From: Rhypophila decipiens
Lineage: Eukaryota; Ascomycota; Sordariomycetes; Sordariales; Naviculisporaceae
Direction of reading: 5' to 3'
Assembly (NCBI GenBank): GCA_033297075.1
Contig: MU858171.1
Location: 49,493 to 113,492, forward strand
DNA: 64,000 nucleotides
Positions 10,274-20,249 of this stretch are shown here, in pieces. The notes under the pieces are model-generated. The model was not told where the DNA came from. It worked only from the letters and a program-made list of their open reading frames with translations, and ran no database searches. Made by a program: the position numbers and the translations under genes. Every line of letters starts with the position of its first letter. Positions within the stretch are counted from its first letter, which is position 1.

Positions 10274-12052
10274 ATGTCTCTGGACATCCCTTCACCCAAG
10301 TTCGATATGGATTTCGGCTCCGAGGCAGTGAGCTACAGCCAATTTGCCTGCATTGGAGCAGGATTCTCTGGCATCGGGCTCGGTGCGAGTCTGAAGAGGT
10401 GGTATGGCATCACCGACATTCGCATTTTCGACCGGCACACGCAGCTTGGGGGCACGTGGTATATTAGCAGATATCCAGGTAAGACCCAAGCCCTTGACGA
10501 ATTACCTGTCGCCCTTCCATCAAGCTAACCATGGTTGCAGGATGTGCGTGCGATGTCCCAAGTGCACTGTACAGCTTTTCCTTTGAGCCCAATCCCAGCT
10601 GGACCCGGATCCTGCCGTCAAGTCAAGAGCTGTGGAACTATCTTCATCATGTTGCCGACAAGTACGATTTGATATCACGGATGACGCTCGGGGTCAACGT
10701 GGAAGAGGCAACCTGGATCGAAGACCGCTCACGGTGGAGACTTACATACCGCGCAGTAAACTCGGACCAGGTCTACTATCATGAGTCGGACTTTTTGTTT
10801 GCCGGGACCGGCCAGCTTGTCACTCCCCGGGAGCTTGATGTCCCTGGTATCGAGTCTTTTAGGGGCCCAGTCATGCACTCGGCAAGGTGGCGAGAGGATG
10901 TCGATCTGAAGCAGAAAAAGGTGGTGCTGTTTGGCAACGGCTGTACAGCGGCTCAAATAGTGCCGTCCATTGTGCACGAGACAGGCCATCTCACACAGAT
11001 CGTCCGGTCCAAGCACTGGATCATGCCTCCAATCGACGTGCCCATTCCTGCATGGGCACGATTGATGTTGCGATATGTCCCGGGGCTCCTCAAGCTGTTT
11101 CGTTTCATCGTGTTCCTGCTTGCTGAGAATGCATTACGGGGATTTCCGCTCACCCAGTCGGCGGCAAAGTTCCGGGCCGGCCGCCGACAGATAGCCGAAG
11201 GCTATATGCGACGCACAGCTCCAGCAAAGTATCACGATATATTGATCCCTGACTGGGAGATTGGCTGCAAGAGGAGGATCTTCGATTCTGGTTATCTGCA
11301 GAGTCTCCACGCAGACAACATCACCTTGACTAACTCGAAGGCCCTCGAGATTCTGCCAAACGGTGTCAAGACGACGGATGGCTTCATAGAGGCCGACGTG
11401 TTGGTGCTAGCAAATGGGTTTGTCACCAACAACTACCTAGACAACATCAAGATCACAGGGAGGAATGATATTACACTGAGGGAGCACTGGGAGAGGTTTG
11501 GTGGGCCCGAGGCTTATAATTGCTCTGCCGTTAGCGGATTTCCCAATTTCTTCCTGCTCCTCGGTAAGCTGAATGACACAGAGTCTTTCTCACAATACCA
11601 AGCTACCTTACTGACACACGAGTGTCATAGGTCCCAATTCCGTCACAGGACATACGTCCGCCATCATGGCATCCGAGAACTCGATAAACTACGCACTTCG
11701 CATCATCAAACCAGTCTTGGTTGGAAAGGCACAATCAGTCAACATTCGACCAGAGGCAGAGCAAAGATACTCAGACGGTATCCAGCACGCGCTGAAAAAT
11801 ACCGTCTTCTCATCGGGGTGTGGGAGTTGGTATGTGCGAGGTACCAATGAGGGAAAAGAGTGGAACGCCATGACCTACCCATGGTCGCAAGGTTATTATT
11901 GGTATGAGAATCTATTTCCGAATCGGAAGGACTGGGAATATCAAGTAAGTTGCAGTGCTGGCACCCTATCAAGCCATGCGACCGGAGCATTCTTGGACTT
12001 GAGGATCTAACCGTATCAGCAGAACTCGAATGAATGTAGGAAACAAGTCTAG
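10274..12052 (+). CDS. Flavin-binding monooxygenase, Baeyer-Villiger type
   Basis: FAD/NADPH-dependent oxygenase expected to insert oxygen next to a ketone. Four exons (10274-10478, 10541-11563, 11631-11944, about 12023-12052) give about 523 residues. FAD Rossmann GAGFSG lies at residues 28-33. The BVMO segment GGTWYISRYPGCACDVPS is completed by splicing intron 1. The BVMO fingerprint F-x-G-x3-H-x3-W is present as FRGPVMHSARW. The second (NADPH) Rossmann is FGNGCTAAQ. The expected proline or aspartate after the fingerprint W is Arg here. The last short exon (ending NECRKQV) is inferred from a GTAAGT donor, a TCTAAC branch site and a CAGCAG acceptor; without it the frame would stop at 12010. 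The gene ends 173 bases from the convergent P450 gene, so the two may act on one substrate. That pairing is inference. Confidence 0.85.
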
Positions 12053-12225
12053 TTATCAGAACTTAAACCATCGCAAATAAGAGCACCAGTTAATTATGCT
12101 CCAGTGAGAAGATTGCATTATGAAGTGGCTTGCAGTCGTAAACAAACATCAGCCCAAATCCAAAAAGAAAGACAAGAAGAGTTTCATTGGCAGATGTTCT
12201 CTTCGTGACCTGGGTAGGCTGAAAG

Positions 12226-14009
12226 TCACATCGAATCTCTCATAGCCCTTGCATCCTCTAGGACGCCGGCGTTGTTGGCTTCTCGGATGATCAGCTGTTC
12301 GTAGGCCTTGCTCCTGACCGTTGGCTTGGCTGGGAATGGCTCTTGGGTGGATTCGGGATTGAGATCCATGCTATCATATACTCCATTCTACCACGACAAC
12401 AAGTTAGTAGCCAAGGTTCTGTTGGTGTCCTCTTCGGAATACAGAATTCCGTCTTCATCTTGACACTGCAGGTTCATGGGACATGAAGTGGGCTGTAACT
12501 TACAGCGGCAAAGTCAAAGCACTGAGTGAGGCGGGCGATATTCAGGAATAGGTTTTTCTGGGCCACGCCGTATCCAACGCAAATGCGTCGACCACCACCA
12601 AACTCCCAAATACCATGAGTGATGTCCATTTCATGGCCATCCATCCACCGCTCGGGCCTGAATTCGTCCGGATCACGGCACTCCCTGGCGACGGCGACTT
12701 GGTTGATGGCGAAAGAGGTTCCTGCTGGGAAGCGGTAGCCTTCAAACTCGATATCGCGGTCTGAGGTATGGTCTGGTGTCAGGGGCAAGACAAGGCGCCA
12801 TCGCAGTACCTCCTTGCACATGGCACATACGTAGCGGAGACTGTCCATATCCGCTAGAGTTGCAAGCCTGGCTTATTGACCCGCGCCGCAAACCTCGTCA
12901 ATCAGATGTCGTGCCTGCTGAAAGACTCTTGGGTATTCCATGGCGGCCATTACCAAAACATTGAGCGCCTGTCTCGTGGTATCGCTTGCCGCCTCAATAA
13001 GTGCCATGGCGATGTATATGGCGTCGATGTCGGATCCTCTGTATTTGGTGTCGGGATGTAGAAGACGATCTCGCACAAAGGACGGCGGGGCCGTACCTTC
13101 TGTCACTCTTTGGCGCACCGGCTCCCACCAGGAAACGAAGACGTCGTAGTTCCACTTGGACAGTCTCTCCCAACCCGGTCGCCAGACCTGCAAGCATCTA
13201 GGAAGACGCGCAAGGTCGGGAAACCAGTCGACAACACTCTTGCCTATGCTTCTGACGAAAATGGTGGCAACGTTTTGCATATCGACAAGCTCCCTACTCG
13301 ACTTGGTGAGTCGCTCTCCAAGTACAATGCGGTGCATGACACCGTTGGCATAACGATAATGATGTTTGTACCAGAGATCCGGTCTCGAGAGATGCTCGGC
13401 CATCATCTGGGTGCTCTCGAGCTCTTGCCATGGGCCGTATTGCTTCAAGCTGCTCGCATTGAGGAGGGAATGCAACGCTCGACGGGGTTCCTGCCATAGC
13501 TCCTGAGGCAGAAGTAGAGACCGCTTATCAAGACTCATGATGCCGCTAGAGACGGGCAGAGGAGCTCTGGTGCTGGTTGCGCTGCCACGTTTGGTGATGA
13601 TCTCTTTGACAACACGGGTGCTGTTGAGAAATATCCATGTCTTCTGCCCCAGGTGGACTGTGGCCATTTCGCCGTACTCTGGCTTCATGTTTCTCAACTG
13701 TAGCAACATGAATCTGTCAGGTGCGACTTTCCTTGCCAGTCACATTGTGCTCAAGCTAATTCGCATACATACCCATGTGCGGTTTGGATCCTCTCTCGTG
13801 TGCTGAAGATCCATGAGGCATCCCAGGAGCGGGAGCCCCTTGGGCCCAGGAGGCAGTCGCGAGCTTCGGCCATCGCGGAGCCGTTTCTTGCCGACAGGTT
13901 TGAAAAGATTGACAAGAGCAATAACGAAAAAGGCAAGCCCCCAGGGAGTAATTCCGAGCCCGACCAGCGCCTGCTTTAACAGTGACAGGATGGGACTTGT
14001 CGTCATCAT
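12226..14009 (-). pseudogene. Cytochrome P450 interrupted by an in-frame TAA
   Basis: A heme monooxygenase gene with exons 14009-13773, 13697-12504 and 12387-12226 (all phase 0; CTACTAAC branch in the last intron). Reading across the lesion gives 530 codons. Hallmarks in order: an N-terminal membrane anchor, the PPGP hinge (LPPGPKGLPLLG), I-helix EAASDTTR, ExxR as KEVLR, PERW, and the heme loop FGGGRRICVG with the cysteine ligand. Codon 354 (12873-12875) is TAA, in the linker between the I-helix region and ADMDSLRYV. The same frame continues on both sides, so this is one nonsense change rather than a frameshift. The only splice-like escape is a 27-base GT..AG interval, below the usual intron minimum. 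It is therefore either a recent pseudogene, a sequencing error, or a gene with a micro-intron or readthrough. The rest is intact. Confidence 0.8.
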
Positions 14010-14862
14010 CTTGGCAATCGAGTAGCACCTGTGGGATCTCGCGTTTTCTTAATGGAGAAGCTAGGTTATGATGTTGTTGGGGAAGTGCCTGCACAAGTAC
14101 GGAAGGAAGAGACGGAGAAGACATGGGCGCACTTTACAAAGTTTGACCGTCCGATGTACAAAGTCGGGCGGGATATCACCGGTGGTTCTTTCCGATCATA
14201 TGGCAACGAGTGGCCTTGGGAAATGACGCGATACCATCTTATCTGCCCGGCATTTCGACAAACTGGGAAGCCACGAGGGCCAAACTCTGGAGATCAAAGG
14301 AAGCCGCTGAATACTGGACGGCAGGTGCCGGTGATTTACCCACTCGAACTTGACCGGTGGGTAAGGTCCATACCATGTACATGTAAAAGCTGATGACAGG
14401 GACGACTCACCACAGGGCAGGCATCAAATCACAACAACTCGTTAGATTAGTACCTAGGGACCTATGCCTCCCGGTCACGGCCAAGTTCAAGATCAGATTC
14501 AATATGCCCTCCTGTCAAACCTTTGCCTGGTATATGTGACTGTGGAGTCAGGATTGTACCCATGTCTCTCAAAGACAGGATACAGGTGTGCAGCAAGGCG
14601 TGTAAAACAAGATTGACAACAATCACTAGGTAATTAATATGAATGGCAGTTGGAACAACAAACACAGAAGGCGGTACAACGAAATAGGTCTGTTTGTTTG
14701 TGTGAAAATATATACAGCGTGAAGTAAAGAATGATCACTGCCAGGTTTAAAGGCATTGCAAGTTCGGGGCCCGGGCGTGCTAAAGACAAGACAATAGAAA
14801 AAGCCAGAATAATGGTAGGCTTATACACCAAAACCGCCATGTCCAAAGCATCATGTTCTCAC
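14010..14862. other. Intergenic, no gene supported
   Basis: Upstream region of the P450 gene and 3' side of the AA13 gene. The 120-codon plus-strand frame at 14031 has no motif, signal peptide or splice support. Confidence 0.55.
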
Positions 14863-16078
14863 CTACCGCCATGAAGTGCTCACAGTGGCAGTTTTGGCAC
14901 AGCCCGTGGGGACGGTGTAGGAGCGGTTGGGGTCGCTCTCCCACGTCACAGCGCCGTTGGAAGCAACCTTGATGAACTTGTACTGGAATGTGGTCCCAGC
15001 GGCGAGGTTGAGCGTGGCAGTCCAAAGAGGGTTCGAATTGGTGTATTGCGATGCTGAAAGAGCGACTGCGTTGGCGGCGTTCCAGCTCCCAAGCTGCGGG
15101 ATGGATCCGACCACCTTGATGTTCTGCCCAAAGGTAGTGCTGGCAAGCTCGTTAAACGCGACATCAACTGTTGCTGCCGGGGTGCAAGTGCCGGTAGCAA
15201 CGGTGCTGGTGGAAAGGGTAGTGCCCGGCTTCTGGGTCGTGGTGGGCGAGCCTCCCGAACCGCCTGCAATAGCAATGTCGGCACACGACAGGTAGATCTG
15301 GCCAGTCTGGAAAGAGTTCCACTTGAAGGACAAGAGGGTGTGGGAAGAGTTGTAGTTGGGAATCTTGATCTTCTTGGTGACCTTGTACCCGCCAGCAATG
15401 GTGGTGAAGCACGATCCCAGGGGCGCATTGTCGACTCCTTGGCAGGCTCTGCGGTCGCCTGCTTGGAAGGCGTTGCATGTGAACCAGTCGTTGCGCCAGC
15501 ATGGCTGACCGGGGGAGCAGTCGGGGCTGAAGTTGCAGTTCTGGCCCGACACATCTGTGCAAGAAAGAGTGCCGGAATTGAAGCAGTCCTCGGCCGCCTG
15601 CTTCTCTGCCTCGGTGGGGATGTATCCCGGTGTGATGAACTTGTTGACCAGCTCCTGATCCTGGCAAATACGGTAGCTAAACATGCCGCCGTGGTCCCCA
15701 TTGTGGTCAACACACCACTCGACATCGATCACCTGGCCAGCCGTATATGTCGCGATAGGCGATTGGCCCCAGTTGACGCCTGGAGTGTTGTAATCGACGC
15801 TGACTCTGGCATTGTATCCGCAGGGGCCACTCCTGCCGATCTTGGCAGCGTCCAAGTTTGGCCAAGCGATGACGGGCTCGAGAATTGTGCACTCGGGGCA
15901 AGTGTCGATTCCAGACTGTTTGGAGGGTGCAGTTAGCAGGTGAGCAGTTGAAGTCATCACACCTCGAGTCTCTTACCTCCGAGCCCAAACGTGTTCTGCT
16001 GCGAGGCCATGTCAGGTATCCATGTCCATTGACCGACACTGCCATGGAGGCCGCGACCAAAGCGATTTCGAGCTTCAT
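14863..16078 (-). CDS. AA13 starch-active lytic polysaccharide monooxygenase with CBM20
   Basis: Secreted copper enzyme that oxidatively cleaves starch. Two exons, 16078-15977 and 15915-14863, with an intron GTAAGA..AACAG (branch CTAAC) give 384 residues. The signal peptide (residues 1-18) ends so that the mature chain starts with His19 in HGYLTWP, the first half of the copper histidine brace. The upstream ATG-less extension to 16096 would spoil this, which is why 16078 is chosen. The second brace histidine is expected within [10 protein letters not shown]. The Cys-rich body ([30 protein letters not shown]) is characteristic of AA13. A Thr/Ser linker leads to a C-terminal CBM20 starch-binding domain from about residue 280 ([19 protein letters not shown], then LGSWN; ending SYTVPTGC and TWR-like SWR). 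A TATA element lies 125 bases upstream. No amylase gene is nearby. Confidence 0.93.
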
Positions 16079-17403
16079 GTTGGTGTTTTCTTGCAAATCA
16101 GAAGCCTCTGGAGTTCAAGCGCGGAATCTTTGATGACTGGCAGCAACTTGAGCTGGACTACTCAAGGAGTTCTCACACCATGGCCTGCCAACCCAAGAGA
16201 CACTTATATACCTCTCCTGCTTGCCTCTAAGCTTCTTCCCTCTCAGTTCATGATTGCTTCGTCGTGACCGCGTGCATTGCTCCACGTCTCATCGGTGGTT
16301 CCCTTTGGAGTTTGCAAACCCACAAATGTTCAAAAGGCGCCGAAGTATGTCCAGCGGGGTCGCTCTTCAAGATGAAGCTCCAGATCTAGCCAACGCTCAA
16401 TGACGACGTGATACCCACCAAGGGTGGACATGGCCAAAAGAAAAGAAAAAAAAACTTCACTTCTCGTCGGCCACTTGGATGACGTTGAATTATCCTCGGC
16501 CCCTCAAGATCATGCGCAGAACTAGGAATCTCCTCGTGCAGCCCATAATCCGGGGCCCCAAGCCAAGGTTTGTGGGGTTGGGAGCGTTGGATCATGGGGT
16601 TCGGCTAGTAGTGCCGGTGCTTTGTCGGACCTCATTGCTACTCTGGGCAACACCCGTGAGCTGTTGCAGCCGGAGGAGAGCGAGACGGTCCGACTAGCAG
16701 CATAAACGCCGTGGAGATTTCAGGATGGAGAAAGTTCTGCAGTGGTTCTCATCATGTGTCAAGGTGTTCCTATATCCCCTTCTTTGGGTGCTTCAGACGC
16801 CTTTCAAAATAATCCGAGGTGTCGCCGCCAAGGGGGCTGCTGGCTGTGTGGGATCGTCGGTCTTTACATGTATTCGATGGTAGGTTATCTTGAAGGAGCT
16901 TACGCTGCTGAGAAGGAAACAAGGACCTAGGAGACATTTACAACCATTGCCTCTGCAGTGCCTTGCGGCCCAGAAAACCCCGAACTCAAAAGGTCATTGT
17001 TTTGCAATCCAAGTTTCCGAATGCCGCAAGATGCATCTTAGATAGATCATAGAATTAGCCTAGATAGTTTTCTTTCCTGTCCGAGTCCTTTAGGAGCGGA
17101 CAAATCTTTCACGTTGTTCGACTTAGAGGGGTCCGGATAATCACAAGGGATATGTTCCAGAGTAGGACAAATACTTCACAGATAGAGCCACAGACAGACT
17201 CCCGGTAAAATTCCATACCCCCAAGCAATCCCGAGACTAATCCTTCTCTACTACCAAGTTTCCAAGTCCATTAACCCCCAACACTCGTCCTGCCGTTTCC
17301 TAGACAGTTTGGCCGTATCTAGCGTCCTTGGCCGTGTTAGTCGTCCAATAGTGTCCTTCAACATCCCAAATACCTACCGGTCGTTGCACTCCAGGCTGAC
17401 AGT
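16079..17403. other. Intergenic, divergent promoters
   Basis: Upstream region of both the AA13 gene (minus) and a small secreted protein gene (plus). It contains an A-rich run near 16437-16455 but no credible ORF. Confidence 0.6.
16203..16210 (-). promoter_or_regulatory. TATA box of the AA13 gene
   Basis: TATATAAG on the minus strand, about 125 bases upstream of the chosen ATG of the AA13 gene. Confidence 0.5.
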
Positions 17404-17995
17404 ATGTCGGCCAAGATCCTGACAGCATTGCCTTTCTTGGCAGTCCTGATGGTGCGCCCATCTAGGACTTCACCTCTCTTCCCTCGGGCAGAAGCATGCC
17501 AAGTTCCCAGCTGGTCAGTGCAAGGCGTGAGTGTCACGTACAGTGACAGCACTGACATGCCTGGCACGGCGTCGTTCAACATCACAAATTCCGTCACCCA
17601 CCAACATGAGGCCCTGCAGTGCGAGCTGCTTTACAATACCCTTTGTCGGATTGAGGGAACGGCACTGGACAAGGACCTCCACATCTACTTTCAGGTCAAC
17701 CTGCGGGTAGCAGTCATACACTTTAGTCAGTCGTGGACATGCCAGACGACTGAGAATCCATCGCTGTGGGTGTCACTTCTTGAATCAGATGTCGACTGAT
17801 TTTTGGTACAAGTCTAACATGATACTCTGGTGTCCAACATTCAGTCCATCTTTTGTGGACGCATCCGCCGAGTTCGAAGTCGAGTGCCCAGAAGATGCAA
17901 CCGAGACGATGACATGCACTGGCTTGGTCAAAGATGCATTGCAGGTGAATGGAACCATTGTCACCCCGATTCCAGATCCGGTAGTTGAAGGGTAA
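17404..17995 (+). CDS. Small secreted cysteine-containing protein
   Basis: Two exons, 17404-17771 and 17845-17995, are inferred. The donor GTGTCA follows LW, the acceptor is CATTCAG, and the phases agree, giving 172 residues. A signal peptide-like N-terminus (AKILTALPFLAVLMV) is followed by a motif SWSVQGVSVTYSDS that resembles the start of many fungal secreted beta-rich proteins with paired cysteines (C in EACQ, QCELL, TLCRI, WTCQ, EVECP, MTCTG). No family is recognised and no catalytic motif is seen. It may be an apoplastic effector or wall protein; this is inference. A further short intron around 17700-17732 cannot be excluded. Confidence 0.6.
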
Positions 17996-18144
17996 AAGTC
18001 AAGTCCCAGCTCAGCTGCTGTGAGAGAACTTGAAGACATGGACGAATAGATGAATGGATGAATCATCACCGGCACTGGGCCCTCATGCACACCATAACTG
18101 GTCTTGTAATTATCACGTAGTATTATCAAAGGATTAAAACGGTC

Positions 18145-18990
18145 TCAGAACCCAATATCTTCTTGCAAAATCGCAGGAAGGTCGCCAAACCCGCAGTTTG
18201 GCTCCGAGCAGACTGTGATTGTATGTACATATTTGATCTTTCCATTCTCGATCCGGAACTCGTGACTATCTGGTAAGCCACTCCCACCAGGCTCACCCCC
18301 AAAGTTGAGAAAGACATCAACAGTTCCCACCGTCTCATCAATGACATACCTGCGGTTCACAAGATCAACACCGCTGGGTACTCCACTATTACAAGTGTCA
18401 CCGGGAGCCGTATAAAGACCACCTTCCAGTCGCTTGCAGTCGTCTGCCCACGGCACTTGTACGCTTCCGTTGTTGAACAGGTTGAGGTAGGCATCGGCAG
18501 CAGCTTGGATGGTCTCGCGAGTGTCCCTCTTGTCCGCCGGAATGAGTTCCCAGTTCTCTCGGAGCACGTAGACGAGAGTGTGCTGCGCATTGAAAAGCCA
18601 GTCGTCTTTATCGGTCACCAGCGTCTCGACTTTCGAGATGGTTCCGTTCAAGACATGGATCTGGCTTCCAATGACATAGGGATGTGTTGGATCCGCAATA
18701 ACGAGCTCCGTATATGTTGAACAAGTCGTGGTGTCGTGAATGCTTCTGCTGTGATCGATCCTCAAGGGCCGGCTCAGGATTCCACTCGTGATATTGGCAA
18801 CTTTGTCATTTTCGGTGTAGATGGTACTTGGAATGAGGCCTTTGAGGTACCTGACCTCCCCAAGACTTTGTGCTGCTATATAGCGCTTGGTTACCTCAAC
18901 CAAGGAGGGCCTGTCACAGGCGTAGGCTGACTGCCCCATAACCCGGGATGCGGCTACAACAAGAAGAAATAGACGATTGATATAACCCAT
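18145..18990 (-). CDS. Secreted DUF8021-type protein
   Basis: A single exon of 281 residues starting at 18990, where a signal peptide begins (MGYINRLFLLVVAASRVMG). Motifs fit a fungal secreted family of unknown function with a SnoaL/NTF2-like cone fold (DUF8021): CDRPSL near the mature N-terminus, then HPYVIGSQI, DWLFNA, ENWELIP, VPWADDCKRLEGG, RRYVIDE, GLPDSHEFR and a C-terminal VHTITVC...NCG. Conserved cysteines probably form disulfides. The reaction is not known for the family. The frame is open upstream to 19065, but that extension lacks signal-peptide character. Confidence 0.72.
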   Translation of the reverse strand: MGYINRLFLLVVAASRVMGQSAYACDRPSLVEVTKRYIAAQSLGEVRYLKGLIPSTIYTENDKVANITSGILSRPLRIDHSRSIHDTTTCSTYTELVIADPTHPYVIGSQIHVLNGTISKVETLVTDKDDWLFNAQHTLVYVLRENWELIPADKRDTRETIQAAADAYLNLFNNGSVQVPWADDCKRLEGGLYTAPGDTCNSGVPSGVDLVNRRYVIDETVGTVDVFLNFGGEPGGSGLPDSHEFRIENGKIKYVHTITVCSEPNCGFGDLPAILQEDIGF

Positions 18991-19506
18991 GATGGCAATT
19001 ATGTTGGTTGTTTGGAGAAGGACAAATTCACATAAATGGATCAGTGATCCTGAGGAAATGGTCAAGCAAGCTCAGTTGGACAAGAGTCTGCCAGGCGTCT
19101 ATATGAGTGTGAATAAATCTTTACAGTATTTACCGCCCTGGGGTAATACCTACAGGAAGTAATTGAGATCTGGGATATAGTGATAGATTGAGGAAAGTAT
19201 ATTAACAGGCTGAAGAATGGATATTATCGTACGTGGCAGCATTGCATGGGCTGTCACCTGTAATATGATGTATCAAACCCCTCTTCATCTCGGCCCACGC
19301 TCACACGCACTCGGCTAAGCATATACTCTGGGTCTTTACGTCCGTCACGCGGCATGTAAGAACTTGGCGCTCTTTGATCTACGGATATAACCCAAAGGCT
19401 CGGCCAGCACAGCATCCCGACCTTCAAGGTTCCCCGTCCTTCGGCGTCTTCTTGTTGTTCCGATCTAGTGCATTCTCTGGATTGCATTCCACTCCTGTGT
19501 CACGAT
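18991..19506. other. Intergenic, divergent promoters
   Basis: Shared upstream region of the DUF8021 gene (minus) and a small secreted protein gene (plus). No ORF is supported. A TATA-like CATATAG lies about 110 bases upstream of the minus-strand gene. Confidence 0.55.
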
Positions 19507-19949
19507 ATGCGATCACCCGCCTTGGTTGTTTACTGGCTTTTGCCTATCCTTGCATGGGGCGATTCGCTGTAAGCCAAAGTCCAAAAGAAGTCCCAGTGCC
19601 ATTGTTTTGAGTGTCAACTAAATGGAAAATGGGGGTATTGCCCGGATGCAGGCCATTCACGAAACGACAAGAGAAAGGATACGTCTGGTCGTTGATCGGG
19701 TACAGTCAACGCAGCTGTAAGGGGGAGGTCGTTGCCAGTTGGCGAGGGTCGAGCTATGTTCCCCGATGCATCCAAATTGACCAGGCTAGGTCGATAGCAG
19801 GAGGTTCAGGAAATGGCGTGGGTGTCAATGTCTGGCAGGATACGAACTGTACGGTGCCAGCGCCGAGACTTGAACTGAGCGGGCAAGATGAGAACAAGTT
19901 GCCGTGCTACAATACAGCCGTCCGGTCCTTTTCACTGATGCAGACTTGA
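19507..19949 (+). CDS. Small secreted protein with Kex2-type site
   Basis: Two exons, 19507-19568 and 19652-19949, give 119 residues. The intron begins GTAAGC and ends GATGCAG, with a CAACTAAA branch-like site. Exon 1 encodes the signal peptide (MRSPALVVYWLLPILAWG). Exon 2 opens with PFTKR, a dibasic site just after the signal peptide, typical of Kex2 processing. The mature part has four cysteines (RSCKGE, PRCIQID, TNCTV, LPCYN) and a conserved-looking DQARSI...VNVW...VRSFSL pattern seen in small secreted proteins of plant-associated fungi. No enzymatic motif is present. The neighbouring secreted genes make an extracellular role likely. A role as effector is inference. Confidence 0.75.
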
Positions 19950-20000
19950 TTGAGTCAAGATCGTGGAGAAAGCAGAATTTTGGGCAAAAATATAAAACTT

Positions 20001-20090
20001 TGGATACACCCGGGATCGAACCGGGGACCGTTCACATTAGCACCTCATAGAGTATGCAAAGCGGAAATCATACCACTAGACCATGCACCC
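20001..20090 (-). tRNA. Intron-containing tRNA, probably Ala(UGC)
   Basis: Reverse strand. A 7-bp acceptor stem (GGGTGCA with TGTATCC, including a G3-U70 pair), a D-arm GGTCTAGTGGTATGAT and a T-arm CCCGG-TTCGATC-CCGGG are all clear. With an intron of about 18 bases after position 37, the anticodon loop reads TTTGCA, giving anticodon UGC (Ala; G3-U70 agrees). The anticodon stem then has one C-A mismatch, so the isotype is less certain than the tRNA itself. T-rich terminators (TTTT and TTTTT) follow directly. Confidence 0.65.
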
Positions 20091-20249
20091 CTCAATTCAT
20101 CTAGTATAAACCAATGAGAGTTATTTCAGAGGCGGGAATACTTGTCTTATAAATGGAGCATTAGCCCCGCCCGTTGTTCCACTCGGCGTAATCCAAGCCA
20201 GTCCTGTCTGCGACTCTTGAAAGTGTACCTCCAAGCTCTTCAGGTTAAA

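Noticed and set aside
14031..14393. 120-codon plus-strand frame upstream of the P450
   Set aside because: No motif, no signal peptide, no splice context; it overlaps the P450 promoter and looks like chance.
10274..16078. Secondary-metabolite gene cluster
   Set aside because: Only tailoring-type oxidases are present and no scaffold synthase is in the window.
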